From positions 1 through 33,367 of the forward strand of contig JAEZSL010000083.1 in assembly GCA_023443925.1 (NCBI GenBank): a stretch of DNA of 33,367 bases, given 5' to 3'. Below, in pieces: positions 1-8,432 of this stretch (position 1 is the stretch's first letter; the number at the start of each line of letters is the position of its first letter). The stretch is from Bacillota bacterium. Lineage in GTDB: Bacteria > Bacillota_A > Clostridia > Lachnospirales > Lachnospiraceae. Under the pieces are notes generated by a model. That model did not search any database. It was not told the origin of the DNA and saw only the letters and a list, made by a program, of their open reading frames with translations. A program made the position numbers and the translations under genes.

Positions 1-76
1 CTATTCCGAAAATGATTTGATTTCTAAGCTGGATATAGAATGCTTCATCACTATTAAAATCTATCCTGACGATCAA
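1..76 (-). CDS. GntR-family transcriptional regulator, N-terminal fragment (runs off left edge)
   Basis: Only the first 25 codons are inside the window. The start is taken as TTG at 76-74 because a perfect AGGAGG lies 8 nt upstream (90-85); the nearby ATG at 81-79 meets a stop after two codons. The peptide begins MIVRIDFNSDEAFYIQ and continues with LRNQIIFGI. That pattern, a short beta strand followed by an 'xxYxQLxxQIxxGI' helix, is the usual opening of GntR regulators of the YtrA type, which usually sit at the head of operons for ABC exporters. The family call rests on this short stretch, and the target genes lie outside the window. A promoter and a dyad lie immediately upstream, as expected for an autoregulated gene. 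Confidence 0.7.
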   Translation of the reverse strand, partial: MIVRIDFNSDEAFYIQLRNQIIFGI

Positions 77-107
77 ATCATCCACCTCCTGTTTGTTCGT
101 TATATTT

Positions 108-126
108 GTTATATCATCAGTATAAC
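108..126. promoter_or_regulatory. Inverted repeat over the -10 element, probable GntR operator
   Basis: GTTATA (108-113) and TATAAC (121-126) form perfect 6-bp arms around a 7-bp centre. The right arm overlaps the -10 hexamer, so a protein bound here would block the promoter. Autoregulation by the GntR protein is inferred from this position, since YtrA-type regulators commonly bind AT-rich dyads ahead of their own gene. Confidence 0.5.
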
Positions 127-146
127 AGAATAAACCTTATTGTCAA
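119..146 (-). promoter_or_regulatory. SigA-type promoter of the GntR-family gene
   Basis: On the minus strand TTGACA (146-141) is followed after 16 nt by TATACT (124-119). The regulator start codon is at 76, giving a short leader that contains the AGGAGG site. The -35 element matches the consensus perfectly. Confidence 0.7.
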
Positions 147-161
147 GACAAACTTATATGA

Positions 162-1442
162 CTATTCTCCCTTATCTTCTTTATTCTTTAAATAAATCCG
201 TATTAAGGCTACCGATAACAAAATACATACGGAACCTAAAACTGCCAGCAGAATACCCATGGATGTTAACTTTGCTTTGTATTCTTCCGACTGCATCAGG
301 GCTTCCGACATTACTACTTTACTGCCTTCCCTGCTTTTTACGTAGCGCTGCAGCGTTGCTTCCCGCCTGTCATACTGGTAGAATCCGCTCTCCCCGTCTT
401 CATTCATTACGTAAAGGAGCAGAAAATCGCTGTCAAGATTATTGGAAGGAGTAAATGCCGTTACCGTTTCAGAATCCAGTATCAGGGAAGTTTTTATATA
501 ACCATCCGGTATAGCCGTATCTTCACCCGGTACCAGTACACGGTAACGATAACCGTTTTGGATATATAATTCATCACCATTCCTGATGAGTACCAGTTTA
601 CCGATTTCGGCAGATTTATCTGTAATATCATTATATTCCTCTGATCCATTATCCTTGTCAGTCTCACTCTCAGCAGTTTCATTTAATTCATCCGTTTCCT
701 GGGAAGCTGCTTCCTGTCTGACGGCAGTTATAATATATTCTTTTACAGCACCGGATTCTGCCTTAACTTTTATTCCCAGCTTATTATTACCCACTGTCAG
801 TTTTTCATTACCATCTATGGTAACATCCGCATTTTCATCTTCCGCCACCGCACTTAGTACCAGTTTATCTTCCTCATATTTTAAATCTACCGTGTAACTG
901 GTAATCTTCTTATCAAAAGCGGGAGATAATTTTCCCGGACTTACCTTTAATGATTTCAGTTCAGCATTATCTGATGCCGACTTTGCCGCCGATACCTGGA
1001 TTTCTATACTGTTACTGGAAACGGACATATCGGTGCCGGACTCTAATTCATATACCTCCGCTTTGTCCTTAATGGATATTTCACTTATTCCCATGGTCTT
1101 TGCCTTAAATTTCATAATATATTTTCTGGAGCTTTCCTGATTAACCGAATTCTTATCAGTTAGTTTTAATAAACCTTCTCCTCCGGCAATATAAGAGGCA
1201 TCGCTTTTAAATTCCAGTATATCTGCATTATATGTTATATATGCTTCAAAATCTCCTAACTTAGAATCGGAAGTTATGGTCAGATATACCGTAATATTCT
1301 CACCGACCTCAGCCGACTCCGTACTTGAACTTAAGGTTATGGTTGCACTGGCTGCCAGACAGGTTATTCCGGGCAAAAACAGTATGCTTAAAAATAAGGC
1401 GGTTATGATAAGTTTTCTTAAAATATTTTTACGGATTTTCAT
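162..1442 (-). CDS. Exported, membrane-anchored cohesin-domain protein with cadherin-like domain
   Basis: This 426-residue protein starts at the ATG at 1442 rather than the one at 1460, because AAAGGAG lies between the two and is well spaced for the second. Residues 1-31 are a signal peptide ending in CLAA. Residues about 34-152 match a cohesin fold, with a VGENITVYLTI strand, then GDFEAYITYNADILEF, then a KFKAKTMGISEISI strand. Residues about 158-243 match a cadherin-like beta-sandwich (LKSLKVSPGKLSPAF through EYIITAV). An acidic Ser/Thr/Glu linker (245-275) leads to an unrecognised C-terminal domain. A membrane helix at about 392-417 with the KNKEDKGE tail leaves the bulk outside the cell. 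Cohesins bind dockerins, but no dockerin is seen in the window, so the partner is unknown. It lies downstream of the secreted glucosaminidase gene on the same strand. Confidence 0.8.
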   Translation of the reverse strand: MKIRKNILRKLIITALFLSILFLPGITCLAASATITLSSSTESAEVGENITVYLTITSDSKLGDFEAYITYNADILEFKSDASYIAGGEGLLKLTDKNSVNQESSRKYIMKFKAKTMGISEISIKDKAEVYELESGTDMSVSSNSIEIQVSAAKSASDNAELKSLKVSPGKLSPAFDKKITSYTVDLKYEEDKLVLSAVAEDENADVTIDGNEKLTVGNNKLGIKVKAESGAVKEYIITAVRQEAASQETDELNETAESETDKDNGSEEYNDITDKSAEIGKLVLIRNGDELYIQNGYRYRVLVPGEDTAIPDGYIKTSLILDSETVTAFTPSNNLDSDFLLLYVMNEDGESGFYQYDRREATLQRYVKSREGSKVVMSEALMQSEEYKAKLTSMGILLAVLGSVCILLSVALIRIYLKNKEDKGE

Positions 1443-1511
1443 TCTTTTCTCCTTTAACATAAGTATTCCTATGAGTTTCTTCGGGTATTCGTATTCATGT
1501 GAGTATATAAA

Positions 1512-1594
1512 AGAACCTGACTAAACCCTGATTAATGCACTTTTATGAAATTTTTAATCATAAGTGCTTTCTAACAAAGTTTAGTACAGGTTCT
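1512..1594 (-). terminator. Nested inverted repeat between the glucosaminidase and cohesin genes, possible terminator
   Basis: Outer arms 1512-1526 (AGAACCTGACTAAAC) and 1579-1594 (GTTTAGTACAGGTTCT) pair over 15 positions with one extra base. Inside them 1537-1548 and 1558-1567 (GCACTTTTATGA / TCATAAGTGC) form a second stem. On the minus strand the outer stem closes just before TTTTATAT, so it may end the transcript from the upstream glucosaminidase gene. The U-tract is short and the outer loop is long, so partial termination, an RNA-processing element or a small non-autonomous mobile element are alternatives. Confidence 0.45.
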
Positions 1595-1609
1595 TGCTTT
1601 ACCTTATAC

Positions 1610-3931
1610 TTATTGAACGGGTTCTCTTACTACCTGAAGCAGATAGTCCCGTATATTACCGTTTTCTGCGGTAACCGTAATCATAATTTCATTGCTGCCA
1701 TCCTGTAAAGGAATTCTTCCGGCTCCGGATACAATAGCCTTTTTGCTGACTGCCGCTGCAGTTATGTTAATTTCAGCAACGGTTGCATCAACAATCAGGA
1801 AATAGTTCTGGTCTTTTGTTAAATCAAAAGTCGGGGTCAGACTGTAACCGTCAACTTTTAAAGTTTTCAGCCAGTTATTAGGGTTATAAGCCGGCTGCGG
1901 CAAAGGTGAAACTATCTCCGGCATATTTAAATAAACCGGTATAGAAAATACAATAGGATTATCTGTCATAACACTATATGCACTAAAAGTTTTTTTTGCT
2001 TCTGCATTGGGTGCCTCTATATTCGCCATATACTGATGGGAGAAGGTAGAGGTAGGTGTCATATTAAATTTCTGCAGATAGGTTGTATTCTGTCCTCTTT
2101 TTATGTAATTGCTTCCGATTATGAAGGCACCGCCTACTATGGCATCATAAGGGTTGTCCCAGGGTATCAGATATTGTGCATTTAATGACTGGTCCGATAC
2201 ACCGTTTTTGGCATACTTTAGTCCGTTTGCCACAGCACCTCCGGCAGCTGTACTATTATAAGCTCCAATATTATAAAAATTATACAGACCTTCCAGTCCT
2301 GATACGGTTCCGGAAACACTGGAACTTAAGGTGGTTGTTCCAGTTACTACTTCCTGTTTTACCCGGCTGGCCAGATGATAGGGGCTGACTCCGGAGTATA
2401 CGGCGGCATCCATAAAGGTCTGTGAATAAGTTTTGTCTACATAGGTACCGGTATCATCTTCATAGTTATAGGAACTGTTATACAGCGGAGTATTGTACAG
2501 GATTCCTTCTACACCCGTTACATTCTGGTATTCGGTTTTATAGGTCAGAAGTTCAAACTGGAAGATGCTTTTATCATTCAAAAAGTTTCTTGGGTCTATA
2601 TAATATTCCAAAGCCTCTTTTGAGGGGGTAACCCAGGTAGAACCGTCAAAGGGAATGAAACTGTCCGTAGACCAGTTATAAGCTCCGGTTCCCAATGATT
2701 TCCACTCAACGCCCTTACCGTTGGAGATTAAGTTAACACCCAGTGTACTCTCTTTTAAGATCACCGTATTCCAATCGAGTCCTGTCTGAAATGCCTCAAA
2801 GACCCAGGTGGGATACATACTGTGCAGCTCTCTTAAATATGGCTTATAGCTTTCCGGAAATCCCTCGGCATTCAAACTGTTTTCGAACTCTTCATCCGAG
2901 AGTATTTCTGCCGGCGGTGTGGGAGTGTTGGTGGGAACCGGGGTATTCGTCGGGGTTGGAGTTATGGTATCACCCGGTGTCGGGGTAGAACCCGGCGTCG
3001 GGGTAACCGCCTGAGTAGGGGTAGGGGTTACGGTGGGTTCCGGTGTCACAGTAGGCGTCGGTGTTGATGCAGCGGTTGCTTTTTTAAATAAAACCTGATT
3101 ACCTGTAATATAACCGCTGTATGTAACCTTGCTTACGGTGAAGGATGCCTGAAACCACTTTTTGCCTTTGGAATCTGTTACTTCCTTCGTCAGCGTAATT
3201 TCTTTTTTATTACTTAGGGTTACAGCCGCTCCTTTTTTATTGGTGAGATACTTATAACTGTCTCCGGCACCGGTCTTAAATTTCACTTTCTCTTTGCTGT
3301 TAACCGTAGCTTTAATGCTTTTTGTTAAGGTTAATTTAACGAAATCACTGAGTATATAACCGGTTTTTGTCTTACCGCTTACCGTATAACTGATGCGGTA
3401 CCACTTTTCCGAATTTTTTATTACTTCATTTAAAACGGTGACTTTCTGGTTTTTAGGGAGAGCGGTTAATTTCGTACTGGTTGTTGAAGCCTTCTGTCTC
3501 ACATTTACATTAGTGGCATTAACGGTACCGGCTATCTTATAATCTGCCGAGGTCTTGTCCGTTGTATCTGCGGGTGTCGGAGTGGTTGTGGGCGTAGGAG
3601 TGGGGGTTATACTTCCCGATGCTTTTACAAAGTCAGTCATTACATAACCTTCTGTTTTTTTTCCACTATAGGTAAAAGATATTTTATACCAGCCGTTTTT
3701 TTCACTTAAGATAGATACTTTATCGCCTTTTTTTAAAAAAGCATAACTTCCGTTAACTGCGACTTTATCGTTAGTAATTGCAGGACCGGTACGGACATTT
3801 AAGCTGGTTGCGGTGACTGTGCCGCTTACTGCGGCCAATGCTGCGGGCGATTTTACGGTAATCCCATACGGGCATATCAAGACCAGACACAATATCAGTA
3901 CTATCCATCTATAGGACCTATGCTTTTTCAT
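1610..3931 (-). CDS. Secreted SH3-domain N-acetylglucosaminidase (cell-wall hydrolase)
   Basis: This 773-residue protein has AGGAGG 9 nt before its ATG and a signal peptide at 1-33. Three bacterial SH3 domains lie at about 35-103, 133-200 and 203-284; each of the first two carries an LNVR/VNVR-type motif and a GWYKI or KWYRI strand. Pro/Thr linkers (109-120 and 289-340) separate them from the catalytic region. Residues about 350-640 resemble the LytG/GH73 endo-beta-N-acetylglucosaminidases: ASRVKQE places the expected catalytic glutamate at Glu527, followed by YNFYNIGAYNS and a WDNPYDAIVGGA segment. A C-terminal cadherin-like domain (about 684-770) resembles the one in the neighbouring cohesin protein. 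It probably cuts peptidoglycan glycan strands at the cell surface, with the SH3 domains holding the wall. No LPXTG or SLH anchor is present. Confidence 0.85.
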   Translation of the reverse strand: MKKHRSYRWIVLILCLVLICPYGITVKSPAALAAVSGTVTATSLNVRTGPAITNDKVAVNGSYAFLKKGDKVSILSEKNGWYKISFTYSGKKTEGYVMTDFVKASGSITPTPTPTTTPTPADTTDKTSADYKIAGTVNATNVNVRQKASTTSTKLTALPKNQKVTVLNEVIKNSEKWYRISYTVSGKTKTGYILSDFVKLTLTKSIKATVNSKEKVKFKTGAGDSYKYLTNKKGAAVTLSNKKEITLTKEVTDSKGKKWFQASFTVSKVTYSGYITGNQVLFKKATAASTPTPTVTPEPTVTPTPTQAVTPTPGSTPTPGDTITPTPTNTPVPTNTPTPPAEILSDEEFENSLNAEGFPESYKPYLRELHSMYPTWVFEAFQTGLDWNTVILKESTLGVNLISNGKGVEWKSLGTGAYNWSTDSFIPFDGSTWVTPSKEALEYYIDPRNFLNDKSIFQFELLTYKTEYQNVTGVEGILYNTPLYNSSYNYEDDTGTYVDKTYSQTFMDAAVYSGVSPYHLASRVKQEVVTGTTTLSSSVSGTVSGLEGLYNFYNIGAYNSTAAGGAVANGLKYAKNGVSDQSLNAQYLIPWDNPYDAIVGGAFIIGSNYIKRGQNTTYLQKFNMTPTSTFSHQYMANIEAPNAEAKKTFSAYSVMTDNPIVFSIPVYLNMPEIVSPLPQPAYNPNNWLKTLKVDGYSLTPTFDLTKDQNYFLIVDATVAEINITAAAVSKKAIVSGAGRIPLQDGSNEIMITVTAENGNIRDYLLQVVREPVQ

Positions 3932-4295
3932 TCCCTGTTTCCTCCTGAGGCTTATCGGTTAACCTGATTGGCACACAAAGCAATGGTTTCCTGAATTGGA
4001 CTTACATAACTTTTTATTATTCTGGAATTTCATTGCATTTTTTCATATATTATGAAATACTTATGGCACTTCTGTGACAATTTAGATAATATTTGTCAAT
4101 TTATCAAGTAATTAGGAGAATGTTATAGCTTTTTCTTCCATAAACTTTTTCTTATAAAAACGTGAGGCAGCAGTCTTCACTGCACCTTGAAAGCAGTACC
4201 TTCCACACCGGAAATCTCATATAGAAATTAATTACCTAAATCAGCTTCAGCAGGATATTTTTGAAAAAAACCTGGCAGCGATCTTCCCTCGTATG
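3932..4295. other. Intergenic region with two short inverted repeats upstream of the glucosaminidase gene
   Basis: I see no gene here. TTTCATA and TATGAAA (4041-4057) form perfect 7-bp arms around TAT. TGACAA and TTGTCA (4075-4098) form 6-bp arms 12 bp apart. Both lie 110-170 bp upstream of the glucosaminidase start and could be regulator sites. I found no convincing -35/-10 pair with normal spacing, so the promoter of that gene is not assigned. Confidence 0.35.
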
Positions 4296-4331
4296 AAATA
4301 AAACATGCCCCGGCGGCGGCCAGGGCATGTT
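4295..4331 (-). terminator. Rho-independent terminator after purD
   Basis: On the minus strand AACATGCCC pairs with GGGCATGTT around a GC-rich loop, and the stem is followed by TTTTATTT. It lies about 34 nt past the purD stop, so it ends the purM-purN-purD transcript. Confidence 0.9.
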
Positions 4332-4364
4332 CTCTAACATTATTATTTTAGTAAAAATAGGATT

Positions 4365-5636
4365 TCAGACCTCGTCAATGGCTTTACCGATATCCTGCCT
4401 CATATATTTGTTTTCAAAGGTAACCCATCCGGCTGCCTGGTAAGCATTCTTTCTGGCTGTTTTTAAATCCGCACCGGTAGCGGTAATGCCTAAGACCCGT
4501 CCGCCCTTTGTCACAATACCTTCCGCCGTTTTGCCGGTACCCGCATGAAAAGCGTAAAATCCCTTCTTATCTTTAAAGCTGTCAAGGCCTTCAATCAGAA
4601 AACCTTTTTCGTAATGTTCCGGGTATCCGGCTGAAGCCAGTATAACACAGACAGCCGCATTCTCTTCAAATTCCAGATCAAGTTCGTCTAATTTACCGTC
4701 AATACAAGCTTCCATTACTTCAAGAATATCATTATTCATTCTGGGAAGTACGACCTGGGCTTCGGGATCACCGAATCTGGCATTGTATTCTAATAATTTC
4801 GGACCGTTCTCCGTTAACATAAGACCAAAAAACAGAATTCCGGTAAACTCTCTGCCTTCTGCCTTCATGGCAGCCATGGTAGGAAGGTAAATGTTTTCCA
4901 TGCAAAATAAATCTATGTCTTTTGTATAAAAGGGACTAGGTGAAAAAGTACCCATACCTCCCGTATTCAACCCTGCATCCCCATCTTTAGCCCGCTTATG
5001 ATCCTGTGCGCTGGTCATGGGTTTTATGTGAATGCCGTCACAAAAGGCCAGTACGGATACTTCCCTGCCGGTCATAAACTCTTCCACCACAAGGCGGTCC
5101 CCGGCAGTCCCAAACTGCTTATCCAGCATTATGGTTTTGACTCCGGCTCTGGCTTCTTCTAAATTACTGCAAATTAAAACACCTTTGCCCAGGGCAAGCC
5201 CGTCGGCTTTCAGCACCACCGGATACTCACAGGCTTCCAGATAGGCTATGGCGGCATCCGGAGCATCAAAGGTTTCATAGGCAGCTGTGGGAATATTATA
5301 TTTTTTCATCAGGTCTTTTGAAAATACTTTAGAGCCTTCAATGATGGCTGCATTTTTTCTGGGACCGAAAACTCTTAAGTGATTCGATTCAAAAATATCT
5401 ACCACACCGGCTACCAGGGGATCATCCGGTCCAACGATGGTTAAATCTATTTCTTTTTCTTTGGCAAACCCGGCCAGTTTTTCAAATTCCATCACACCAA
5501 TGTCCACGCATTGGGCATATTCTTCAATTCCGGCATTGCCCGGGGCACAGTATATCTGATCTGCCAGTTTACTCTGAGCTACTTTATAAGCCAGGGCGTG
5601 TTCTCTGCCTCCGCCTCCGATTATCAATACTTTCAT
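4365..5636 (-). CDS. purD: Phosphoribosylamine--glycine ligase (GAR synthetase)
   Basis: PurD joins 5-phosphoribosylamine and glycine with ATP to give GAR, the second step of de novo purine synthesis. The 423-residue length is normal for the family. Visible signatures are the N-terminal MKVLIIGGGGREHALA motif, the ATP-grasp segments PVVLKADGLALGKGV and EVSVLAFCDG, the NTGGMGTFSPSP loop, and the metal-binding LLEYNARFGDPEAQVVLPR segment. AAGGAG sits just ahead of the ATG. The gene lies 65 nt after purN and is last in the cluster, followed by a strong terminator. It is soluble and cytoplasmic, and nothing is abnormal. Confidence 0.97.
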   Translation of the reverse strand: MKVLIIGGGGREHALAYKVAQSKLADQIYCAPGNAGIEEYAQCVDIGVMEFEKLAGFAKEKEIDLTIVGPDDPLVAGVVDIFESNHLRVFGPRKNAAIIEGSKVFSKDLMKKYNIPTAAYETFDAPDAAIAYLEACEYPVVLKADGLALGKGVLICSNLEEARAGVKTIMLDKQFGTAGDRLVVEEFMTGREVSVLAFCDGIHIKPMTSAQDHKRAKDGDAGLNTGGMGTFSPSPFYTKDIDLFCMENIYLPTMAAMKAEGREFTGILFFGLMLTENGPKLLEYNARFGDPEAQVVLPRMNNDILEVMEACIDGKLDELDLEFEENAAVCVILASAGYPEHYEKGFLIEGLDSFKDKKGFYAFHAGTGKTAEGIVTKGGRVLGITATGADLKTARKNAYQAAGWVTFENKYMRQDIGKAIDEV

Positions 5637-5701
5637 GAATGCTCCTTCCTTTCCGATCCGGTTGTAATAAGGTTAATCCAAAGACCTGCCTTTGTATTCC
5701 A

Positions 5702-6337
5702 TTACTTATATTCTCCGGTAATAAATACCCGGTTATTCTCTATCCGTAACCTATTTTCCGCTATCAATCCAATGGCTTTTGGAAGTATACTCCATTCCGC
5801 TTCTTCCATAACTCTTTTCTGCAAAACTTCCGGAGTGTCGTCATCCCTTACTTCCACTGCTTTCTGAAGAATAACCGGCCCCGTATCCGTACCTTCGTCA
5901 ACAAAATGTACCGTTGCACCGGTCAGTTTAACACCTCTTTCCAGTACGGCTTCATGAACTTTAAGGCCATAATATCCGGTACCGCAAAAAGCAGGTATCA
6001 GAGAGGGATGGATATTAATTATTTTATTACGGTAACTTTTAATCAGTAGTTCCGGTATAATAACCAGATATCCCGCTAATACGATAAGATCCACTTTCAG
6101 GCGGTTAAGCTCTGATAAAAGAACCTGGTTAAAGGCTTCTCGGCTGTCATAAGCCACTGGAGATATTACAGAGGTTTTTATACCGTGCTTCCTGGCCCGC
6201 TCCAGAGCATACACCTCATTTTTGCTGCTGATAACCACTTCTATTGCTGCATTGGTTATCCTGCCCTGCTCAATGGAATCGATAACAGCCTGGAGATTGG
6301 TGCCCCCTCCGGATACTAAAACTGCGATTTTTAACAT
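5702..6337 (-). CDS. purN: Phosphoribosylglycinamide formyltransferase (GAR transformylase)
   Basis: PurN transfers a formyl group from 10-formyl-tetrahydrofolate to GAR, the third step of the pathway. At 211 residues it is typical. It begins with the nucleotide-binding motif [13 protein letters not shown]. The catalytic set is present: Asn108 and His110 in [10 protein letters not shown] and Asp147 in [11 protein letters not shown]. The start codon overlaps the 3' end of purM by 7 nt (ATGTTAA), so the two are translationally coupled; the weak AAGGTG ribosome site lies inside purM. Confidence 0.96.
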   Translation of the reverse strand: MLKIAVLVSGGGTNLQAVIDSIEQGRITNAAIEVVISSKNEVYALERARKHGIKTSVISPVAYDSREAFNQVLLSELNRLKVDLIVLAGYLVIIPELLIKSYRNKIINIHPSLIPAFCGTGYYGLKVHEAVLERGVKLTGATVHFVDEGTDTGPVILQKAVEVRDDDTPEVLQKRVMEEAEWSILPKAIGLIAENRLRIENNRVFITGEYK

Positions 6338-7356
6338 AGGGTAACACCTTTCTCACCGGCTTTGATTTCACCTAAAACATACGCAGTTTCTCCGGCCGAC
6401 TTAAGTAACCCAAGGGTTTTATCAGCGTCCGCACTGTCTACGGCAATCATCATGCCAATTCCCATGTTAAAGGTATTGTACATGATTTTTTCTTCAATGG
6501 AACCATCGACGGATAACATGTTAAAAACAGAAGGTACGGTATATCTGTCTTTATAGATTACCGCATGAGTGCCTTCACACAGCATCCTGGGAATGTTTTC
6601 ATAAAAACCGCCGCCGGTAATATGGCTGCAGGCTTTAATGGTCACCCCGCCGGTTTTCACTGTCTTTAAAGCATTTACATATATTTTGGTGGGAGTTAAT
6701 AAAACCTCACCCAGCGTTGCTCCCAGTGATTCATAATACGTATCCAGGGCTTCCCTTTTCATATTAAAAACGTTCCGTACCAGGGAATAACCATTACTGT
6801 GTATGCCGGAAGATGCGATTCCCAAAATCGTGTCCCCGGGTTTTAAATTGTTGCCGCTGATGATCTGTTTCTGATCTACAATACCGACTGCAAAACCAGC
6901 CAGGTCGTATTCATTTTCCGGATAAAATCCGGGCATTTCCGCTGTTTCACCACCGATTAAAGCGGCTCCTGCCTGCTTGCAGCCTTCTGCCACTCCGCTA
7001 ACGATGGAGGCAATTTTTTCGGGTTCATTTTTTCCGCAGGCAATATAATCCAGGAAGAATAAGGGTTCACCACCTGCACAGGCGATATCGTTAACGCACA
7101 TAGCCACACAGTCTATACCTATGGTATCATGTTTATCCAAAAGGAAGGCCAGTTTCAGTTTCGTTCCGACTCCGTCAGTTCCGGATACCAGGGTGGGCTG
7201 TTCCATATGTTTAAAACTTTCCAGTGAAAATGCACCTGAGAATCCGCCGATTCCGGTCAATACCTCACTCCGCATGGTTCCCTTAATATGTTCCTTCATA
7301 AGTTCAACCGCTTTATAACCCGCTTCAATATCTACTCCTGCCTTTTTATAATCCAT
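6331..7356 (-). CDS. purM: Phosphoribosylformylglycinamidine cyclo-ligase (AIR synthetase)
   Basis: PurM closes the imidazole ring of FGAM using ATP to give AIR, the substrate of PurE/PurK. The 341-residue length is normal. Motifs include [15 protein letters not shown] at the N terminus, [14 protein letters not shown], the [19 protein letters not shown] segment and [18 protein letters not shown] lies 7-8 nt before the ATG. It is the first gene of the purM-purN-purD run and is divergent from the TetR gene. It has its own predicted promoter at 7480-7508, with a leader of roughly 115 nt in which I see no purine riboswitch. Confidence 0.97.
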   Translation of the reverse strand: MDYKKAGVDIEAGYKAVELMKEHIKGTMRSEVLTGIGGFSGAFSLESFKHMEQPTLVSGTDGVGTKLKLAFLLDKHDTIGIDCVAMCVNDIACAGGEPLFFLDYIACGKNEPEKIASIVSGVAEGCKQAGAALIGGETAEMPGFYPENEYDLAGFAVGIVDQKQIISGNNLKPGDTILGIASSGIHSNGYSLVRNVFNMKREALDTYYESLGATLGEVLLTPTKIYVNALKTVKTGGVTIKACSHITGGGFYENIPRMLCEGTHAVIYKDRYTVPSVFNMLSVDGSIEEKIMYNTFNMGIGMMIAVDSADADKTLGLLKSAGETAYVLGEIKAGEKGVTLC

Positions 7357-7479
7357 GATAAATCCTCCTTAAAGATTTTCGTTGTTTATACCATCCAAAG
7401 TACCTGCTGCGGCAAAACTGCCCCAGTAAGCATAATTTTAATCCAAACACTGAAACTGCAAAACTGTTATCTACTATTT

Positions 7480-7508
7480 ATTTTATCATAACCAATATTA
7501 TTTGTCCT
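7480..7508 (-). promoter_or_regulatory. Predicted promoter of purM-purN-purD
   Basis: On the minus strand AGGACA (7508-7503) and TAAAAT (7485-7480) are separated by 17 nt. The -35 matches the consensus at four of six positions and the -10 at five of six. The spacing and position ahead of purM fit, but no experiment supports it. Confidence 0.45.
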
Positions 7509-7601
7509 GATTTTTGATTTCATTATTTTCTTATGCTGTTTATAAGTTCAGTTAATAAAAGCTCTCCAATCTATTAGTATACAATATAAATAATCTTCTG
7601 A

Positions 7602-7617
7602 TCATACACGTGTATGA
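7602..7617. promoter_or_regulatory. Perfect 16-bp palindrome between purM and the TetR gene
   Basis: TCATACACGTGTATGA reads the same on both strands. It sits between the divergent purM and tetR promoters, 44 bp upstream of the tetR -35. It is unrelated in sequence to the TGAATGAAYGGTTCA sites, so if it is an operator it belongs to a different regulator. Confidence 0.4.
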
Positions 7618-7660
7618 AACTAAGACAACTCTTAATGCCTTATTTCGTGTTTAAAATCAA

Positions 7661-7689
7661 TTGACTCCTAAGGAAAAATGTATTACAAT
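7661..7689 (+). promoter_or_regulatory. SigA-type promoter of the TetR-family gene
   Basis: TTGACT (7661-7666) and TACAAT (7684-7689) are 17 bp apart. Both hexamers match five of six consensus bases. The operator-like sequence begins 5 bp downstream and covers the expected transcription start. Confidence 0.75.
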
Positions 7690-7694
7690 ATCAC

Positions 7695-7710
7695 TTGAAT
7701 GAACGGTTCA
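7695..7710. promoter_or_regulatory. TetR operator copy 1 (ahead of the regulator)
   Basis: TTGAATGAACGGTTCA contains the dyad TGAAC-G-GTTCA and overlaps the expected start of transcription. Nearly the same sequence recurs at 8433-8448 ahead of the lipoprotein gene. This pairing suggests both are sites for the TetR protein encoded between them. Confidence 0.65.
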
Positions 7711-7728
7711 GTTAAAGAGGTGAGTGTA

Positions 7729-8391
7729 ATGGAAAATAGGATGAATTTGATATTTGATGCAGCCAGTCATCTGTTTATCAACAAGGGGTATGCACGGACA
7801 CAAATGAAAGATATAGCAAAGGAAATCGGCTTATCAACCGGTATGCTCTACGTATACTTTACGGGGAAAAGAGAACTATTGAGTTTTCTTCTCAAAGGAA
7901 CAATAGAACCAGCATTTGTTACAAAAGAGTTTGAACTGCCAATCCGTTCCGAACTATTCGAGTCTTTGGATAGCGAAATCATGGAAGCATTTGAACAAAA
8001 TACAAAAGCATTTTCCTCTCATCTTAATGATATTACAAACTTTCCTTTGGAACAAATGCTGTCCGACGCATTTGATGTCATTTCTAAGTATGGAATCGGT
8101 TGTTTACTCATTGAAAAAAATCCTGATGACTTGGGGAAACTAACCGCTTATTATAAAGAGTACCGGCAGAAATTTTACAATCAGGTTCTATCGTATATCA
8201 CACAGTACATTCAAAACGAAACTTTCCGTCAAGTTGAGTTACCGCAGTATGTTACACGCCTGATCATTGAAACAATGTCATGGTGGGGGATGCACATTAC
8301 AAATGATGCTTTCGATATTCAAAAGAATATTCCTGTCGAAACAGCCAAAAGTATTTGTATGGATAACCTGCTTCACGCATACAAAAGATAA
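7729..8391 (+). CDS. TetR-family transcriptional regulator
   Basis: The 220-residue reading begins at the ATG at 7729, where GAGGTG is well placed. The upstream ATG at 7699 lies within the operator and has no ribosome site. The N-terminal helix-turn-helix spans roughly residues 10-55: FDAASHLFINKGYARTQMKD, then IAKEIGLSTGMLYVYF, then KRELL, which is the standard TetR DNA-binding signature. The remaining residues form the helical ligand-binding part and predict no ligand. It probably represses itself and the downstream lipoprotein/TVP38 unit through the two matching operators. A 16-bp stem terminator follows its stop directly, so downstream expression is independent of read-through. Confidence 0.88.
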   Translation: MENRMNLIFDAASHLFINKGYARTQMKDIAKEIGLSTGMLYVYFTGKRELLSFLLKGTIEPAFVTKEFELPIRSELFESLDSEIMEAFEQNTKAFSSHLNDITNFPLEQMLSDAFDVISKYGIGCLLIEKNPDDLGKLTAYYKEYRQKFYNQVLSYITQYIQNETFRQVELPQYVTRLIIETMSWWGMHITNDAFDIQKNIPVETAKSICMDNLLHAYKR

Positions 8392-8423
8392 AATTTTACG
8401 GAGCATCTGCTCCGTAAAATTTT
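8390..8423. terminator. Bidirectional terminator after the TetR gene
   Basis: Arms 8390-8405 and 8408-8423 are perfect 16-bp complements (AAAATTTTACGGAGCA and TGCTCCGTAAAATTTT) with a 2-nt centre. The stem begins inside the tetR stop codon and ends in a T-run on either strand. Confidence 0.8.
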
Positions 8424-8432
8424 AATATTGCA

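Noticed and set aside
140..897. Plus-strand open frames opposite the cohesin gene
   Set aside because: They are mirror readings of a well-supported gene without ribosome sites. The same applies to other frames opposite the Ig-like, pur and phe genes.
7357..7479. Purine riboswitch in the purM leader, and likewise ahead of purE
   Set aside because: No aptamer consensus or switch hairpin is recognisable in either leader.
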